A stretch of DNA of 64,000 nucleotides from Anaerolineae bacterium (GCA_018432315.1 JAHDLB010000001.1:310001-374000), one strand, 5' to 3'. Counted from the stretch's first letter, positions 25,469-34,862 are shown. Program-made: numbers and translations. The notes: generated from the sequence alone by a model not told the origin.

Positions 25469-26518
25469 ATGCCCGAACCCGACGCGAAACGAGCGACCAT
25501 GCAGCGCATTGCCGAACGGGCAGGCGTCTCGCGGACGACCGTGTCGTTCGTGCTGAATAACACGCCGGACGTGAACATCCCGGCCAAAACGCGCCAGCGC
25601 ATTCTAGCGGCGGCACGCGAGCTGAACTACGTGCCCGATTTTGCAGCCCGATCGTTGGCGACGGGCCGGACCAACACCGTCGCGTACATCGTCCGCACGC
25701 CCCCGGCCAAGCTGTCTGTCGACTCGTTGTTTCTGGGCGGCGTGCTCAGCGGCATCTCGGCTGCGGTGAATGCCTACGGGTTTCACCTGCTGTTCTACGG
25801 CATCGCCAGCGACGCCGCGCCCAACCTGTACACGTCGCTGCTGCGCAGCCAGCGCGTCGATGGCCTGCTCGTCTCGTGGCCCGCTGCGAACGACGTCGAG
25901 CTGAGCGAGCTGGCCGGCCAGGGCGCGCCGGTGGTCGTGCATGGCTCGACGACCTGCGACGACCTGCCGACGGTCGATATCGACAACGCGGCCAGCGCGC
26001 GGGCGGCGGTCGAGCACCTGATCAACCTGGGGCACCGCCGCATCGCCCACGTCACCAACGGGCCGCTCGATCACCCGGCGGTGGCGATGCGCGCCAAAGG
26101 CTACCGCGATGCCCTGGAAGCCGCCGGCCTGCCCGTCATCGAGCAGTTGCTCCAGTTGGGCAATTTCACGGGCCAGAGCGGGGTCGAGGCGGCCAGCGCG
26201 CTGCTCGACCAGGGCGAGCCGTTCACGGCGATATTCGTCTCGGGCGACGTGGTCGCGCTGGGCGTGATCAAGGCGCTGCGCCAGCGGGGCGTTCGGGTCC
26301 CGCACGATGTATCGGTCGTCGGTTTCGACGACATCCCGATGGTGAGCTATCTGGAGCCTGGGCTGACGACGATTCACCTGCCTGCTCAGGAGCTTGGCTT
26401 TCATGCCGGGGACATGCTGGTCCAGATCATCAGCGGGGAAGAGGTGTCGAATCCGCACGTGCTGCTCGAAACCGAGCTTGTGGTGCGCGAATCGACCGCA
26501 CCACCGCCCACAGCGTGA
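25469..26518 (+). CDS. LacI-family transcriptional regulator of the downstream sugar operon
   Basis: This 349-residue repressor has an N-terminal helix-turn-helix and hinge (TMQRIAERAGVSRTTVSFVL, then NYVPDFAARSL) and a periplasmic-binding-type effector domain with VDGLLVSWP, VDIDNAASARAAVEHL, LGHRRIAHVTNG and VVGFDDIPMVSYLEPGLTTI. It probably binds a sugar and controls the ABC operon starting at 26694. Tandem TAAC-N4-GTTA operators sit over its own promoter. It ends 175 bases before the binding-protein gene, which has a separate promoter-like region. Confidence 0.93.
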   Translation: MPEPDAKRATMQRIAERAGVSRTTVSFVLNNTPDVNIPAKTRQRILAAARELNYVPDFAARSLATGRTNTVAYIVRTPPAKLSVDSLFLGGVLSGISAAVNAYGFHLLFYGIASDAAPNLYTSLLRSQRVDGLLVSWPAANDVELSELAGQGAPVVVHGSTTCDDLPTVDIDNAASARAAVEHLINLGHRRIAHVTNGPLDHPAVAMRAKGYRDALEAAGLPVIEQLLQLGNFTGQSGVEAASALLDQGEPFTAIFVSGDVVALGVIKALRQRGVRVPHDVSVVGFDDIPMVSYLEPGLTTIHLPAQELGFHAGDMLVQIISGEEVSNPHVLLETELVVRESTAPPPTA

Positions 26519-26566
26519 TGGACGTCCGGCTCAACCGCCGCCTGCACGGTGCCGGGGAGCGGGATG

Positions 26567-26612
26567 TTGATCGACTCGAACGGTCGAGATATCCCTGGAA
26601 GGAGGTGAATCG
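26567..26612 (+). promoter_or_regulatory. Promoter, operator and leader element of the alpha-glucoside-type ABC operon
   Basis: TTGATC (26567-26572), a 17-base spacer and TATCCC (26590-26595) form a weak promoter. The spacer holds the inverted repeat CTCGA-ACGG-TCGAG (26575-26588). Ten bases further, AAGGAGGTGAATCG (26599-26612) follows. An almost identical arrangement precedes the binding-protein gene at 41918. Confidence 0.5.
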
Positions 26613-26693
26613 GGACCGTACCCACTTTTTCGCCAATGTTTCCTGTACTGACACAGTTCTATCCGCGAATACTGATTACTCAGGAGGAAAGAC

Positions 26694-27986
26694 ATGCGTA
26701 AGTCACTTGTTGTAGTGTTGGCCGTTGTGTTTGTGTTGGGGCTGGCGCCCGGCGCCCTTTCGGCCCAGGACGATGAATGTGTGATCTCGTTCCTGACCGT
26801 GTGGAGCGGCGAGGACGAGCTGCCCAACTGGGAATCGATGGTCCAGCCGTTCGTCGAGGAAACTGGCTGCACCATCGAGGTGGAGAGCACGCGCGACATC
26901 GTGCCGGTGCTGACCACCCGCGTGGAAGCCGGGAACCCGCCGGACATCGCCGGTGTGCCCAGCTTCGGCGCCATCCGCACCTTCCTGGAGCAGGGCGAGG
27001 TTGTCCCGCTGGACTTCCTGGACATGGACCGCATGGCCGAGCAGTTTGGCGAAGTCTGGCTCGAGCTGGGGACGTATGACGGCACGCTGTACGGCGTCTT
27101 CCCGCGCGCGGCGCTGAAGAGCCTGGTGTGGTACAGCCCGCCCGCGTTCGAGGCGGCTGGCTATGAAGTGCCCACGACCTGGGACGAAATGCTCGATCTG
27201 TGCGAGACGATCTTCGACGACGGCGCGGCCTGCTTCTCGATCGGCCTGGAAAGCGGCCCGGCGAGCGGTTGGCCGGCCACCGACTGGATCGAGGACATCA
27301 TGCTGCGCACCAACGATCTCGAAACCTACGATGCGTGGGTGAGCCACGACATCGCGTGGACCAGCGATGAGGTGACTCGTGCCTGGGAGGCGTTCGGCGA
27401 AATCGTGGGTGATGAAGACTACCTCTACGGCGGCTCGTCCGGCACGCTGAGCACCAACTTCGGCGAGGCGCCGTGCCCGCTGTTCACCGATCCGCCCGGA
27501 GCCTACCTGCACCGCCAGGCGAGCTTCATCCAGTCCTTCATTCAGGACTGCCCCGGCGGCGAGGACCTGGTCCCCGGTGAAGACTTCGACTTCTTCCTCT
27601 TCCCGTCCATCGACGAAGAGTACGGGACGCCCGGTCTCGGCGCGGCGGACCTGTTCGTGATGTTCAACGACAACGACAACTCGCGCGCGCTGATCGAGTT
27701 CCTGACCCAGCCCCAGGCCCTGGCCGGCTGGCTGGAGGGTGGCGGCAGCGGTATCGCGACCAACAACGAATTCCCGCTGGACCAGTACCCGGACGTGCTG
27801 AGCGCCCGCGCGGCTGAGCTGCTGCAGCAGGTTGACTCGTTCCGTTTCGACGGGTCGGACCTTATGCCGGGCGACGTCAACCAGGCGTTCTGGACCGGCA
27901 CGCTGAACTTCGTCCAGAATCCGAGTGATCTGCCGCAGATTCTGGAGACCATCGAGGCAACCGCGAGCGAAGCCTACGTCGACTAA
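26694..27986 (+). CDS. Sugar-binding protein of an alpha-glucoside-type ABC importer
   Basis: This 430-residue exported receptor is of the maltose/oligosaccharide class. The signal peptide spans 1-24 (ending ALSAQ). Landmarks include ISFLTVWSGEDELPNW, NPPDIAGVPSFGAIRTFLEQG, GTYDGTLYGVFPRAALKSLVWY and YEVPTTWDEML. Two adjacent permease genes fit the AglF/AglG type. No ATPase gene is in the operon, so a shared MsmK-like ATPase elsewhere is likely. AGGAGGAAAG precedes the start. A 30-base perfect palindrome follows the stop. Confidence 0.88.
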   Translation: MRKSLVVVLAVVFVLGLAPGALSAQDDECVISFLTVWSGEDELPNWESMVQPFVEETGCTIEVESTRDIVPVLTTRVEAGNPPDIAGVPSFGAIRTFLEQGEVVPLDFLDMDRMAEQFGEVWLELGTYDGTLYGVFPRAALKSLVWYSPPAFEAAGYEVPTTWDEMLDLCETIFDDGAACFSIGLESGPASGWPATDWIEDIMLRTNDLETYDAWVSHDIAWTSDEVTRAWEAFGEIVGDEDYLYGGSSGTLSTNFGEAPCPLFTDPPGAYLHRQASFIQSFIQDCPGGEDLVPGEDFDFFLFPSIDEEYGTPGLGAADLFVMFNDNDNSRALIEFLTQPQALAGWLEGGGSGIATNNEFPLDQYPDVLSARAAELLQQVDSFRFDGSDLMPGDVNQAFWTGTLNFVQNPSDLPQILETIEATASEAYVD

Positions 27987-28011
27987 CCCCGGCTGGCTTT
28001 GGTGAGCGTGC

Positions 28012-28041
28012 GGGGCGGTTCGCAGCGCTGCGAACCGCCCC
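28012..28041 (+). promoter_or_regulatory. Intercistronic stem-loop after the binding-protein gene
   Basis: This is a perfect 30-base palindrome, with arms GGGGCGGTTCGCAGC and GCTGCGAACCGCCCC, 26 bases after the stop. No T-run follows, and the permease gene begins 41 bases later. Confidence 0.7.
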
Positions 28042-28081
28042 AACTCTATCGCTTATGTAGGAGCGGGATAAGGAGAGTGCC

Positions 28082-29551
28082 GTGAGATCTCAGGAATCCA
28101 GATGGACGCCTGCCTTGTTTCTAGGCCCTGCCGTGTTCCTGTTGTTTATGCTTATGGTTTATCCGTCGCTGGACACGATCCGCCTCAGCTTCATGGATCG
28201 TCTGGCCGAGAATTATGTTGGGCTTGATAATTACGACTATGCACTTACCAGCACCCGGATGAAAGAGGCGTTCCGCAACAACCTGCTCTGGTTGTTCGTG
28301 TTCACGATCGGGACGGTGGTGCTGGGCCTGCTCATCGCCACCCTGGCGGACCGCGTCCGGTACGAATCGTTTGCCAAGGCGATCATCTTCATGCCGATGG
28401 CGATCTCCTTCGTGGGTGCCGGCGTGATCTGGAAATTCGTCTACGATCTGAAACCCACCGGCAACCCGTTGCAGCCGAACCCCCAGATCGGTTTGTTGAA
28501 TGCCATCCTCGTCTCGATCGATCCGGATGATACCTTAGGCGACGCGATCGCGTGGCTGCGCGACGAAGGCGCGCCGGTCGAGCGCGGCGACGTGCTCGAC
28601 GCGATCGTCGCCGTCGAGACGGAGGCGATCCAGGAGGCCGTCGCCGAGGGTGATCTCACGCCGGAACGCGCCGGCGAGCTGCTCGACAAGCTGCCTGACC
28701 GAGCGCGCAAGTACATCGAGGGGGAGCTGCCCCCGCGCGAGGAGGAATGGCAGGCGCTGGGGCAGTGGCCGCGCGTCTCGATCGATGCCATCAACCAGGC
28801 GCTGGCGACCATGCCGGAGGGTAGTGGCCGCGCCATCTGCAACGCCATCCCGTACGCGTGCGCGCTGCGAATCGAGCGCATCGAGGAGGACGCGATCGAT
28901 GATGCGGTCGATGCGGGAACGCTCACCCCGGAACAGGCCAGCGACCTGGAGGACGACTTGCGCAGCATGGCGCTGGCCTACGTCAAAGATGGGACGCGAC
29001 CCGGCGTGGAGGGCCTGCAAACCTTCGACCAGTGGGACGAGATCATCGCCGGTGTGAACGAGATCAACGTGCGGGCCGTCAACAGCTCGCTCGACACGGG
29101 CGTCGAGCCGATTGACTGGATCCGGCGATCGGGCATCAACAACCTGGCGCTGATCACGGTCGGTGTCTGGATCTGGACCGGGTTCTGCATGGTCGTGCTC
29201 TCGGCGGCGCTGAAGGGTATCCCGGCGGAACTGCTCGAGGCGGCGCGGGTGGACGGCGCGAACGAGTTTCAGGTTTTCTTCCGCGTCATCATCCCGCAGT
29301 TGATGCCGACGCTCACCGTGGTCACCACGACGATGGTCATCACCGTGCTCAAGGTGTTCGATATCGTGTACGTGATGACCGCCGGCAACTTCGGCACGGA
29401 GGTGATCGCCAACCGGATGTACCTGGAGATGTACGGTGGCAACCGTGAATTCGGGCGCGCCAGCGCCATCGCGGTCGTGCTGATGCTCGCCATCGTTCCG
29501 ATGCTCGTCTACAACGTCATCCAGTTTCGCAGGCAGGAGGCGCGACGATGA
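28082..29551 (+). CDS. ABC sugar permease (MalF/AglF type) with a large duplicated extracytoplasmic insert
   Basis: At 489 residues this is about 190 longer than usual MalF-like permeases. Normal parts are helices at 9-30, 65-88 and 98-120, and the EAA loop [18 protein letters not shown] (about 384-400) that docks the ATPase. Between WKFVYDLKP and INNLALITVGVWIWTG, residues 160-350 form a hydrophilic insert. It contains two related units: AIQEAVAEGDLTPERAGELL (about 182-201) and AIDDAVDAGTLTPEQASDLE (271-290), each followed by a W-containing segment. The position recalls the P2 loop of E. coli MalF, which contacts the binding protein. The gene overlaps the next permease by 4 bases. Confidence 0.9.
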   Translation: MRSQESRWTPALFLGPAVFLLFMLMVYPSLDTIRLSFMDRLAENYVGLDNYDYALTSTRMKEAFRNNLLWLFVFTIGTVVLGLLIATLADRVRYESFAKAIIFMPMAISFVGAGVIWKFVYDLKPTGNPLQPNPQIGLLNAILVSIDPDDTLGDAIAWLRDEGAPVERGDVLDAIVAVETEAIQEAVAEGDLTPERAGELLDKLPDRARKYIEGELPPREEEWQALGQWPRVSIDAINQALATMPEGSGRAICNAIPYACALRIERIEEDAIDDAVDAGTLTPEQASDLEDDLRSMALAYVKDGTRPGVEGLQTFDQWDEIIAGVNEINVRAVNSSLDTGVEPIDWIRRSGINNLALITVGVWIWTGFCMVVLSAALKGIPAELLEAARVDGANEFQVFFRVIIPQLMPTLTVVTTTMVITVLKVFDIVYVMTAGNFGTEVIANRMYLEMYGGNREFGRASAIAVVLMLAIVPMLVYNVIQFRRQEARR

Positions 29552-30480
29552 CCACGACTGCGGTTACTCCCAAGAAGTCCCCGCTGAGCACCACCGCCCA
29601 GGGGCCCGGCTTCAACTGGCGCCGGTTCGTCCTGCGCATCCCGCTGCACATTTCGCTGCTGCTGCTGGTCATCGCGTGGATTCTGCCCACCGTGGGGCTG
29701 CTCATCAGCTCGTTTCGCACGCGGGAGGACATCATGTCCGACGGCTGGTGGACGGTGCTCGAAAATCCGCTGGATTTCACGCAGTACACCCTGGAAAACT
29801 ACGACTCCGTGATCAACAATCCGAATTACGACATGGCGCGCGCGTTTCGCAACAGCCTGTTCATTGCGATCCCCGCCACGTTCTTTCCCTTGTTTTTCGC
29901 GGCTTCGGCGGCCTATGCCTTCTCGTGGATGGAGTTCCCAGGCCGCAACACGGTGTTCTTAGTGCTGGTGGGGATGCTCGTCGTCCCGCTCCAGCTCACG
30001 TTCATCCCGGTGCTGCGCCTGTTCAACGACCTGGGCATCACCAACAACGAATACCTGCCCTACCTCAGCATCTGGATCGCGCACACCGGGTACGGCCTGC
30101 CGTACGCGATCTACCTGCTGCGGAACTACATGGGATCGCTGCCGCGCGAGATCTTCGAGTCGGCGTTCCTCGATGGCTGCTCGCACTGGACGGCGTTTCT
30201 CCGGCTGGCGCTGCCGCTGTCGATTCCGGCGATCGCGTCGCTGGTGATCTTCCAGTTCCTCTGGGTCTGGAACGATCTGCTGGTCGCGCTGATCTACGTG
30301 GGCGGCGGGAAGTACGCGCCCCTGACGTATGCGCTCAGCGGGTTGGTGAACTCGCTGGGGCAGGACTGGCACCTGCTGACGGCTGCGGCGTTCGTGTCGA
30401 TGGCGCTGCCGCTGGTGGTCTTCCTGGCCTTGCAGCGCTACTTCGTGCGCGGTATCCTGGCCGGGTCCGTCAAGGGCTAA
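29548..30480 (+). CDS. ABC sugar permease (MalG/AglG type)
   Basis: This 310-residue inner-membrane protein has six helices. The EAA-type cytoplasmic loop is EIFESAFLDGCSHWTAFLRL (about 210-229), followed by LPLSIPAIASLVIFQFLWVWND, typical of MalG. It ends RYFVRGILAGSVKG, a common C-terminus of the family. The start overlaps the preceding permease stop (ATGA), so the two are coupled. A rho-independent terminator follows. Confidence 0.92.
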   Translation: MTTTAVTPKKSPLSTTAQGPGFNWRRFVLRIPLHISLLLLVIAWILPTVGLLISSFRTREDIMSDGWWTVLENPLDFTQYTLENYDSVINNPNYDMARAFRNSLFIAIPATFFPLFFAASAAYAFSWMEFPGRNTVFLVLVGMLVVPLQLTFIPVLRLFNDLGITNNEYLPYLSIWIAHTGYGLPYAIYLLRNYMGSLPREIFESAFLDGCSHWTAFLRLALPLSIPAIASLVIFQFLWVWNDLLVALIYVGGGKYAPLTYALSGLVNSLGQDWHLLTAAAFVSMALPLVVFLALQRYFVRGILAGSVKG

Positions 30481-30523
30481 ATCGATCGGTTTTCGTCTGG
30501 CCGTTTGGCCGGTTCACAATCCA

Positions 30524-30552
30524 GCCACTCGAACGTTGAGTGGCCTCTTTTT
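30524..30552 (+). terminator. Rho-independent terminator of the ABC operon
   Basis: A 7-bp stem pairs GCCACTC (30524-30530) with GAGTGGC (30538-30544) around a 7-base loop, followed by CTCTTTTT. It separates the permeases from the glycosidase gene, which must rely on read-through or an unseen promoter. Confidence 0.85.
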
Positions 30553-30584
30553 GCCTGTTCGCCGGTTATGAAAGGTTCGCCTGT

Positions 30585-32462
30585 ATGTCGTTGTCGCTTC
30601 ATCGCCTGCTGGAAAGTTTGCTCGACGCGTTCGATCCGGGCGCCGTCCTCCCGCACTACAAACCGTCCGTCGTGGGGTTCCTGGTGCCCGCGCCGCACAA
30701 AGAAAGCTGGTCCCTGCGGCTCGACGACGACGGCGTCGCGCTGCTGCCGGGGCTGGCCGAGGCCGAGATCGTGGTCCAGGCGCCGCTGGACGTCTTCGAG
30801 CGCGGCCTGACGCCCGGCCAGCCGTGGGACATCTGGACCGGCACCAACATCGTCGGGTACGGGTCGCCGGGCGACAGCGCCTTGTTGAGCCGCGTGTTGG
30901 GCGCGTTCCACATCGCGATAGATGGGCGGCGCGTGGACGTGCGCCAGCCCCGCGCGGCGGCGTATTTCGCGATGCCGCTGCGCCATCCCGCCGGCGAGAA
31001 CGTCTTCGGGATGCGCCGCGCCGCGCCCGCCCCGCTGCCGGACTACGATCCGGACCGCCTGCCCGGCCTGGTGGCCGACGACCATCCCGGCTGGGTGGCA
31101 GCCTACGATTACGCCTGGGAGACGGCTTTCGCCAACCTGCGCCAGCCCGCGCCGGAGTCCGGCTTCGTCTCCAACTTCATCGACACGGCTTTCAACGAAT
31201 GCACGTTCCTGTGGGATAGCTGCTTCATGACGATGTTCGGGCGCTATGGGACGCACGTCTTCCCGTTCATCGGCACGCTGGACAACTTCTACGTCAAGCA
31301 GCACCCGGACGGCTTCATCTGCCGCGAGATCAACACCGACACCGGCGAGGACCGCTTCACGCCGCACGACGCGCGCAGCACCGGGCCGAACGTCTTCGCC
31401 TGGGCCGAATGGCTGCACTACCAGTTCACCGGCGACCGCGCCCGGTTGGAAACCGTCTTCCCCGTGCTGGTCGCCTACCATCACTGGCTGCGCGACTGGC
31501 GCACGTGGCCCGGCGGCGGGCTGTGGACCAGCGGCCTCGGCTCCGGCATGGACAACCAGTCGCGCGTGCCCGATTCGCAGTGGCACCACCGCCATCACAC
31601 GTGGGTCGACGCGACCATGCAGCAGGCGCTCAACTGCCGCCTGCTGGGGCAGATCGGCGCGATCGTCGGGCAGACCGCTTACAACGCCGGCCTGGAGGCC
31701 GAATACCGGGCGCTCGAAGCGTTCGTCAATGCGCGGCTGTGGAACGAGGCGACCGGCTTTTATCACGACGTCGGGCCGGACGGCGCGCCGAGCCCGGTCA
31801 AGACCGTTGGCGCGTACTGGGGACTGCTGGCGGGCATCGTGCCCGACGACCGCGCGCGGCGGCTGATCGCGCACCTGGACGACCCGGCCACGTTTCGCCG
31901 CCCGCACCGCGTCCCGTCCCAGTCGGCGGACAGCCCCGGCTACCGGAACGACGGCGGCTACTGGCTGGGCGGCGTGTGGTCCCCGACGAACTACATGGTG
32001 CTGCACGGCCTGCTGGCGCACGGCGCGCCGGAGCTGGCCCACGCCATCGCCTGCGAGCACGTCGATCGCGTCGCGCGCGTCTTCGCCGAGACCGGCACCC
32101 TCTGGGAGAACTACGCGCCCGAATTTCCCGGCCCCAGCCGCCCCGCCAAACCCAACTTCGTGGGCTGGACCGGGCTGTCGGCGATTGGTATCCCGATCGA
32201 GTTCGCGATCGGCCTGCGCCGCGAGAGCGACGGCGCGCTGGCGTGGGACATCCGGCTGGCCGAGCGGCACGGCGTCGTGCGATACCCGCTGCGCTCCGGC
32301 CAACAGGCCGACCTGCTGTGCGAGCGGCGGGCCGGGCCGGACGAGCCGCCCCGGTTGCGCGTCCGGACACCGGAACGCCTCACGCTCCGGGCGCAGTGGG
32401 CCGGCGGCGCGGGGGCGTGGGACCTCGACCCCGGCGAGCACACGCTGGCGCCGGGCGGGTGA
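30585..32462 (+). CDS. Six-hairpin glycosidase (GH63/trehalase-like)
   Basis: This cytoplasmic protein of about 625 residues has no signal peptide. The C-terminal (alpha/alpha)6 domain is recognised by FNECTFLWDSCFMTMFGRYG, PFIGTLDNFYVKQHPDGFI, SGLGSGMDNQSRVPDSQW, GGYWLGGVWSPTNYMVLHGL and the late GTLWENYAPE. These are landmarks of GH63/GH37-like enzymes, including mannosylglycerate hydrolases. It would cleave an oligosaccharide taken up by the upstream transporter. Start 30585 follows AAAGG; an upstream ATG would overlap the terminator. It is convergent with the MFS gene, 10 bases apart. Confidence 0.78.
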   Translation: MSLSLHRLLESLLDAFDPGAVLPHYKPSVVGFLVPAPHKESWSLRLDDDGVALLPGLAEAEIVVQAPLDVFERGLTPGQPWDIWTGTNIVGYGSPGDSALLSRVLGAFHIAIDGRRVDVRQPRAAAYFAMPLRHPAGENVFGMRRAAPAPLPDYDPDRLPGLVADDHPGWVAAYDYAWETAFANLRQPAPESGFVSNFIDTAFNECTFLWDSCFMTMFGRYGTHVFPFIGTLDNFYVKQHPDGFICREINTDTGEDRFTPHDARSTGPNVFAWAEWLHYQFTGDRARLETVFPVLVAYHHWLRDWRTWPGGGLWTSGLGSGMDNQSRVPDSQWHHRHHTWVDATMQQALNCRLLGQIGAIVGQTAYNAGLEAEYRALEAFVNARLWNEATGFYHDVGPDGAPSPVKTVGAYWGLLAGIVPDDRARRLIAHLDDPATFRRPHRVPSQSADSPGYRNDGGYWLGGVWSPTNYMVLHGLLAHGAPELAHAIACEHVDRVARVFAETGTLWENYAPEFPGPSRPAKPNFVGWTGLSAIGIPIEFAIGLRRESDGALAWDIRLAERHGVVRYPLRSGQQADLLCERRAGPDEPPRLRVRTPERLTLRAQWAGGAGAWDLDPGEHTLAPGG

Positions 32463-32472
32463 GTGCGCGAGG

Positions 32473-33651
32473 TTAGCGGGCGCTGTAGCGGGCGGCCACC
32501 CACCGTTGAAGCGCGAAAAGCGCGACGGCGTTGATCAGCAGCCCATAGCCGATCGCCTCCAGGCCGAACGGCTCGGTCGCCAGCCCGAACAGGCCGGGCA
32601 GGATCGCCGCGCCCAGGCCCGCAAACCCGACCTGGAACCCGATGGCGTTGGCGGTGTGCGCGCGGCCCACGCGCCCCGGCGTCTGGGCGATCAGGATGGG
32701 GAAGATCGCCGCGAGCCCCAGGCCGATCAGGACCAGCCCGGCCAGGTTGAGCACGCCGGGGCCGCGCAGCACGAGCAGGATCGTCCCGATGATGGGCACG
32801 GCGGTGCTGGCGCGCAGGATGGCGCGGTCGTCGAGCCGCAGCGCCAGCGCGCCGATCAGGATGCGCCCGACGGTGAAACTGCCCCAGTAGAAGCTCAGCC
32901 ACAGGCTGGCGATCTCCTGCGCCACGCCGCGGCTCTCGACGAGCAGCGTGTTGACCAACTGCCCGGTGCCGATCTCGACGCCGCCATAGACGAAGAACAG
33001 CGCGATGCTCCACAGGGCGACCGGCTGGCCGAGCGTCTCGCGCATGGTGACGCGCCGGGCGGGTAGGGGCGCGTCGCCCTGGGGCGGCGGATCGGGGGCG
33101 TCCCAGCGGCGGCGGGTGGCGGCGAGCAGCGCGACGAGCACCAGCGCGACCGCGGCCATCACCGCGTAGCCAACGCGCCAGCTCTGATCGAGCGTCACGA
33201 TGATGAACGTGGCGATCCCCGGCGCGACGGTCAGGCCCACTCCCCAGCTCGCGTGGAGCCAGTTCATCGCCGCCGAGTCGTAGTTCGCCGAGACGAAGTT
33301 GTTCATCCCCGCGTCGAGCGTGCCGCGGCCCATGTACATCACGAACGTGATCGCGACCAGCGCCGCCCAGGCGGGCGACAGCGCCACGCCCACCAGCCCG
33401 GCGGTCACCAGCAGCGCGCCCGCCAGCGCCACGCGCCCGATCCCGAACCTGCCGATGAGCGCCCCACTGCCGAACGCGGCGATCAGGCTGCCGGTGGTCG
33501 CGAAGACCAACAGCACGCCGATCGCACTCACTTTGACGTCGAACGTGACCTGCATGTACGTCCAGGCCACGTTCAACAGGCCGCCGATCACGCCCAGCGC
33601 GATGAAGATCAGCACGGCGATGGCGAATAACCGCGTTTTGTCAGGTTGCAT
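32473..33651 (-). CDS. MFS transporter, paralogue of the one at 21299-22519
   Basis: This 392-residue protein has about 12 membrane helices. Landmarks include YMGRGTLDAGMNNFVSANYD, MNWLHASWGVGLTVAP, LWLSFYWGSFTVGRI and NAIGFQVGFAGLGAAILPG, aligning with the other MFS copy. Start 33651 follows GAGGA. The neighbouring glycosidase gene is convergent, so co-function is not implied. The substrate is unknown and a sugar is plausible. Confidence 0.82.
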   Translation of the reverse strand: MQPDKTRLFAIAVLIFIALGVIGGLLNVAWTYMQVTFDVKVSAIGVLLVFATTGSLIAAFGSGALIGRFGIGRVALAGALLVTAGLVGVALSPAWAALVAITFVMYMGRGTLDAGMNNFVSANYDSAAMNWLHASWGVGLTVAPGIATFIIVTLDQSWRVGYAVMAAVALVLVALLAATRRRWDAPDPPPQGDAPLPARRVTMRETLGQPVALWSIALFFVYGGVEIGTGQLVNTLLVESRGVAQEIASLWLSFYWGSFTVGRILIGALALRLDDRAILRASTAVPIIGTILLVLRGPGVLNLAGLVLIGLGLAAIFPILIAQTPGRVGRAHTANAIGFQVGFAGLGAAILPGLFGLATEPFGLEAIGYGLLINAVALFALQRWVAARYSAR

Positions 33652-33782
33652 GGGGGAGTCCTCGCCTGTCCGGTTGTGCCGGGCAGGCGGCAGCAGCATT
33701 GGATACCGTCCCTCATTATGCCAGATCTGTCGATTGGTGACCACGCGCCGGGGGTAAATCGGCCCGCTCGGCATGCTGTAAG

Positions 33783-33811
33783 TTGCATGGTATGACTTTT
33801 ATTGACATAAT
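33783..33811 (+). promoter_or_regulatory. Promoter of the secreted protease gene
   Basis: TTGCAT (33783-33788), a 17-base spacer and CATAAT (33806-33811) lie 38 bases before the protease start, in locally AT-rich DNA. Confidence 0.5.
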
Positions 33812-33848
33812 GAAGTTGTCGTATCTTGCGTCTTTGATGGGAGGACAC

Positions 33849-34664
33849 ATGAAGAAGCATTTGTTTTCGGGGGTTGCTTTGATTGTCGCGCTGTTGCTGG
33901 TCACCAGCAGCGCCCTCGCCGTGACGTGGGGCGTGCCCGATAACGGCGAGCATCCCTACGTGGGCACGCTGCTTTTCCGGCAGGGTGGAGGATGGTATAG
34001 CTGCTCGGGTACCCTGCTCGACGCGACGACGGTCCTGACCGCCGGACACTGCGTGGAAGGTGGCGGGGTGGTCAATGCCGAAACGTATTTCATGAACGTC
34101 GAGGATGTACTCGGCACGCGCCTTCCGGACGAGCCGCTGGCGGATTGGGCTGCCAGAGCCTGGGTTATGGCATCAGCCGTACATCCTCACCCGCAGTACG
34201 ACGACTATGCCCAATTCCCGTCCACCTATGACGTGGGAATCGTCAAGCTGTCGAGTCCTATCAATCTGCCTGTGTACGGCCAGCTTCCGCCCGCGGATTT
34301 CCTGGAAACGCTGAAAGGGCAGGACCGCAAGGGAACCTTCACGGTTGTCGGCTATGGTATGCAGGGCGTCCTCAACCCGTTCTACTCGGACCTCTGGATG
34401 CGCTATAAGGGCACCGTGTCGCTAGTCGAGATCAACAGCAACTTCAACGCGGGGATGAGCGCCAAGTTCACCAACAACCCCGGCAAGGGCGGCGGTTCCG
34501 GTGGCTCGTGCTTTGGCGATTCGGGCGGCCCGGTCTTCTGGGGCAGCGGTCCGATGGTGGTGGCGGTGGTTTCGTGGGGCATCACGCCCTGCATCGGCGT
34601 GGATTACCAGTTCCGCGTGGACACGCCGCTGGCGCTGGATTTCATCGACGACTACTATCCGTAA
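33849..34664 (+). CDS. Secreted trypsin-like serine protease
   Basis: This 271-residue S1-family protease has a signal peptide at 1-24 (ending SSALA). The catalytic triad is visible: His67 in LTAGHC, Asp128 in YDVGIV and Ser225 in FGDSGGP. Cys52/Cys68 match the usual disulphide beside the His. A glycine-rich KGGGSGGS precedes the Ser loop. There is no long pro-region, so it may be active on export. GGGAGGACAC lies before the start. Codon use at the 5' end is more AT-rich than the neighbours. A rho-independent terminator follows. Substrates are unknown. Confidence 0.93.
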   Translation: MKKHLFSGVALIVALLLVTSSALAVTWGVPDNGEHPYVGTLLFRQGGGWYSCSGTLLDATTVLTAGHCVEGGGVVNAETYFMNVEDVLGTRLPDEPLADWAARAWVMASAVHPHPQYDDYAQFPSTYDVGIVKLSSPINLPVYGQLPPADFLETLKGQDRKGTFTVVGYGMQGVLNPFYSDLWMRYKGTVSLVEINSNFNAGMSAKFTNNPGKGGGSGGSCFGDSGGPVFWGSGPMVVAVVSWGITPCIGVDYQFRVDTPLALDFIDDYYP

Positions 34665-34684
34665 TCTCACTCAAGTAGACATCG

Positions 34685-34715
34685 AGAGGGCGGGCGCGTG
34701 TAGCCCGCTCTTTTT
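34685..34715 (+). terminator. Rho-independent terminator of the protease gene
   Basis: AGAG-GG-CGGGC (34685-34695) pairs with GCCCGCTCT (34703-34711), leaving a 2-base bulge, and a T-run continues to 34715. Confidence 0.75.
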
Positions 34716-34745
34716 GTTTCCGACGCCTTCGTGCCGCCCGGATTC

Positions 34746-34774
34746 TTGCCCCGCGCCGCGATCCACACTATGCT
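34746..34774 (+). promoter_or_regulatory. Promoter of the aldo/keto reductase gene
   Basis: TTGCCC (34746-34751), a 17-base spacer and TATGCT (34769-34774) lie about 90 bases before the start codon. Confidence 0.5.
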
Positions 34775-34862
34775 TCGTATGGGCCTGCCCGCGGCGAGAA
34801 GCCGGGCAGTGGCGGGCACAATCTGGCGCGTCACACGAGTTTTTCGATGGGGAGATTACGCT

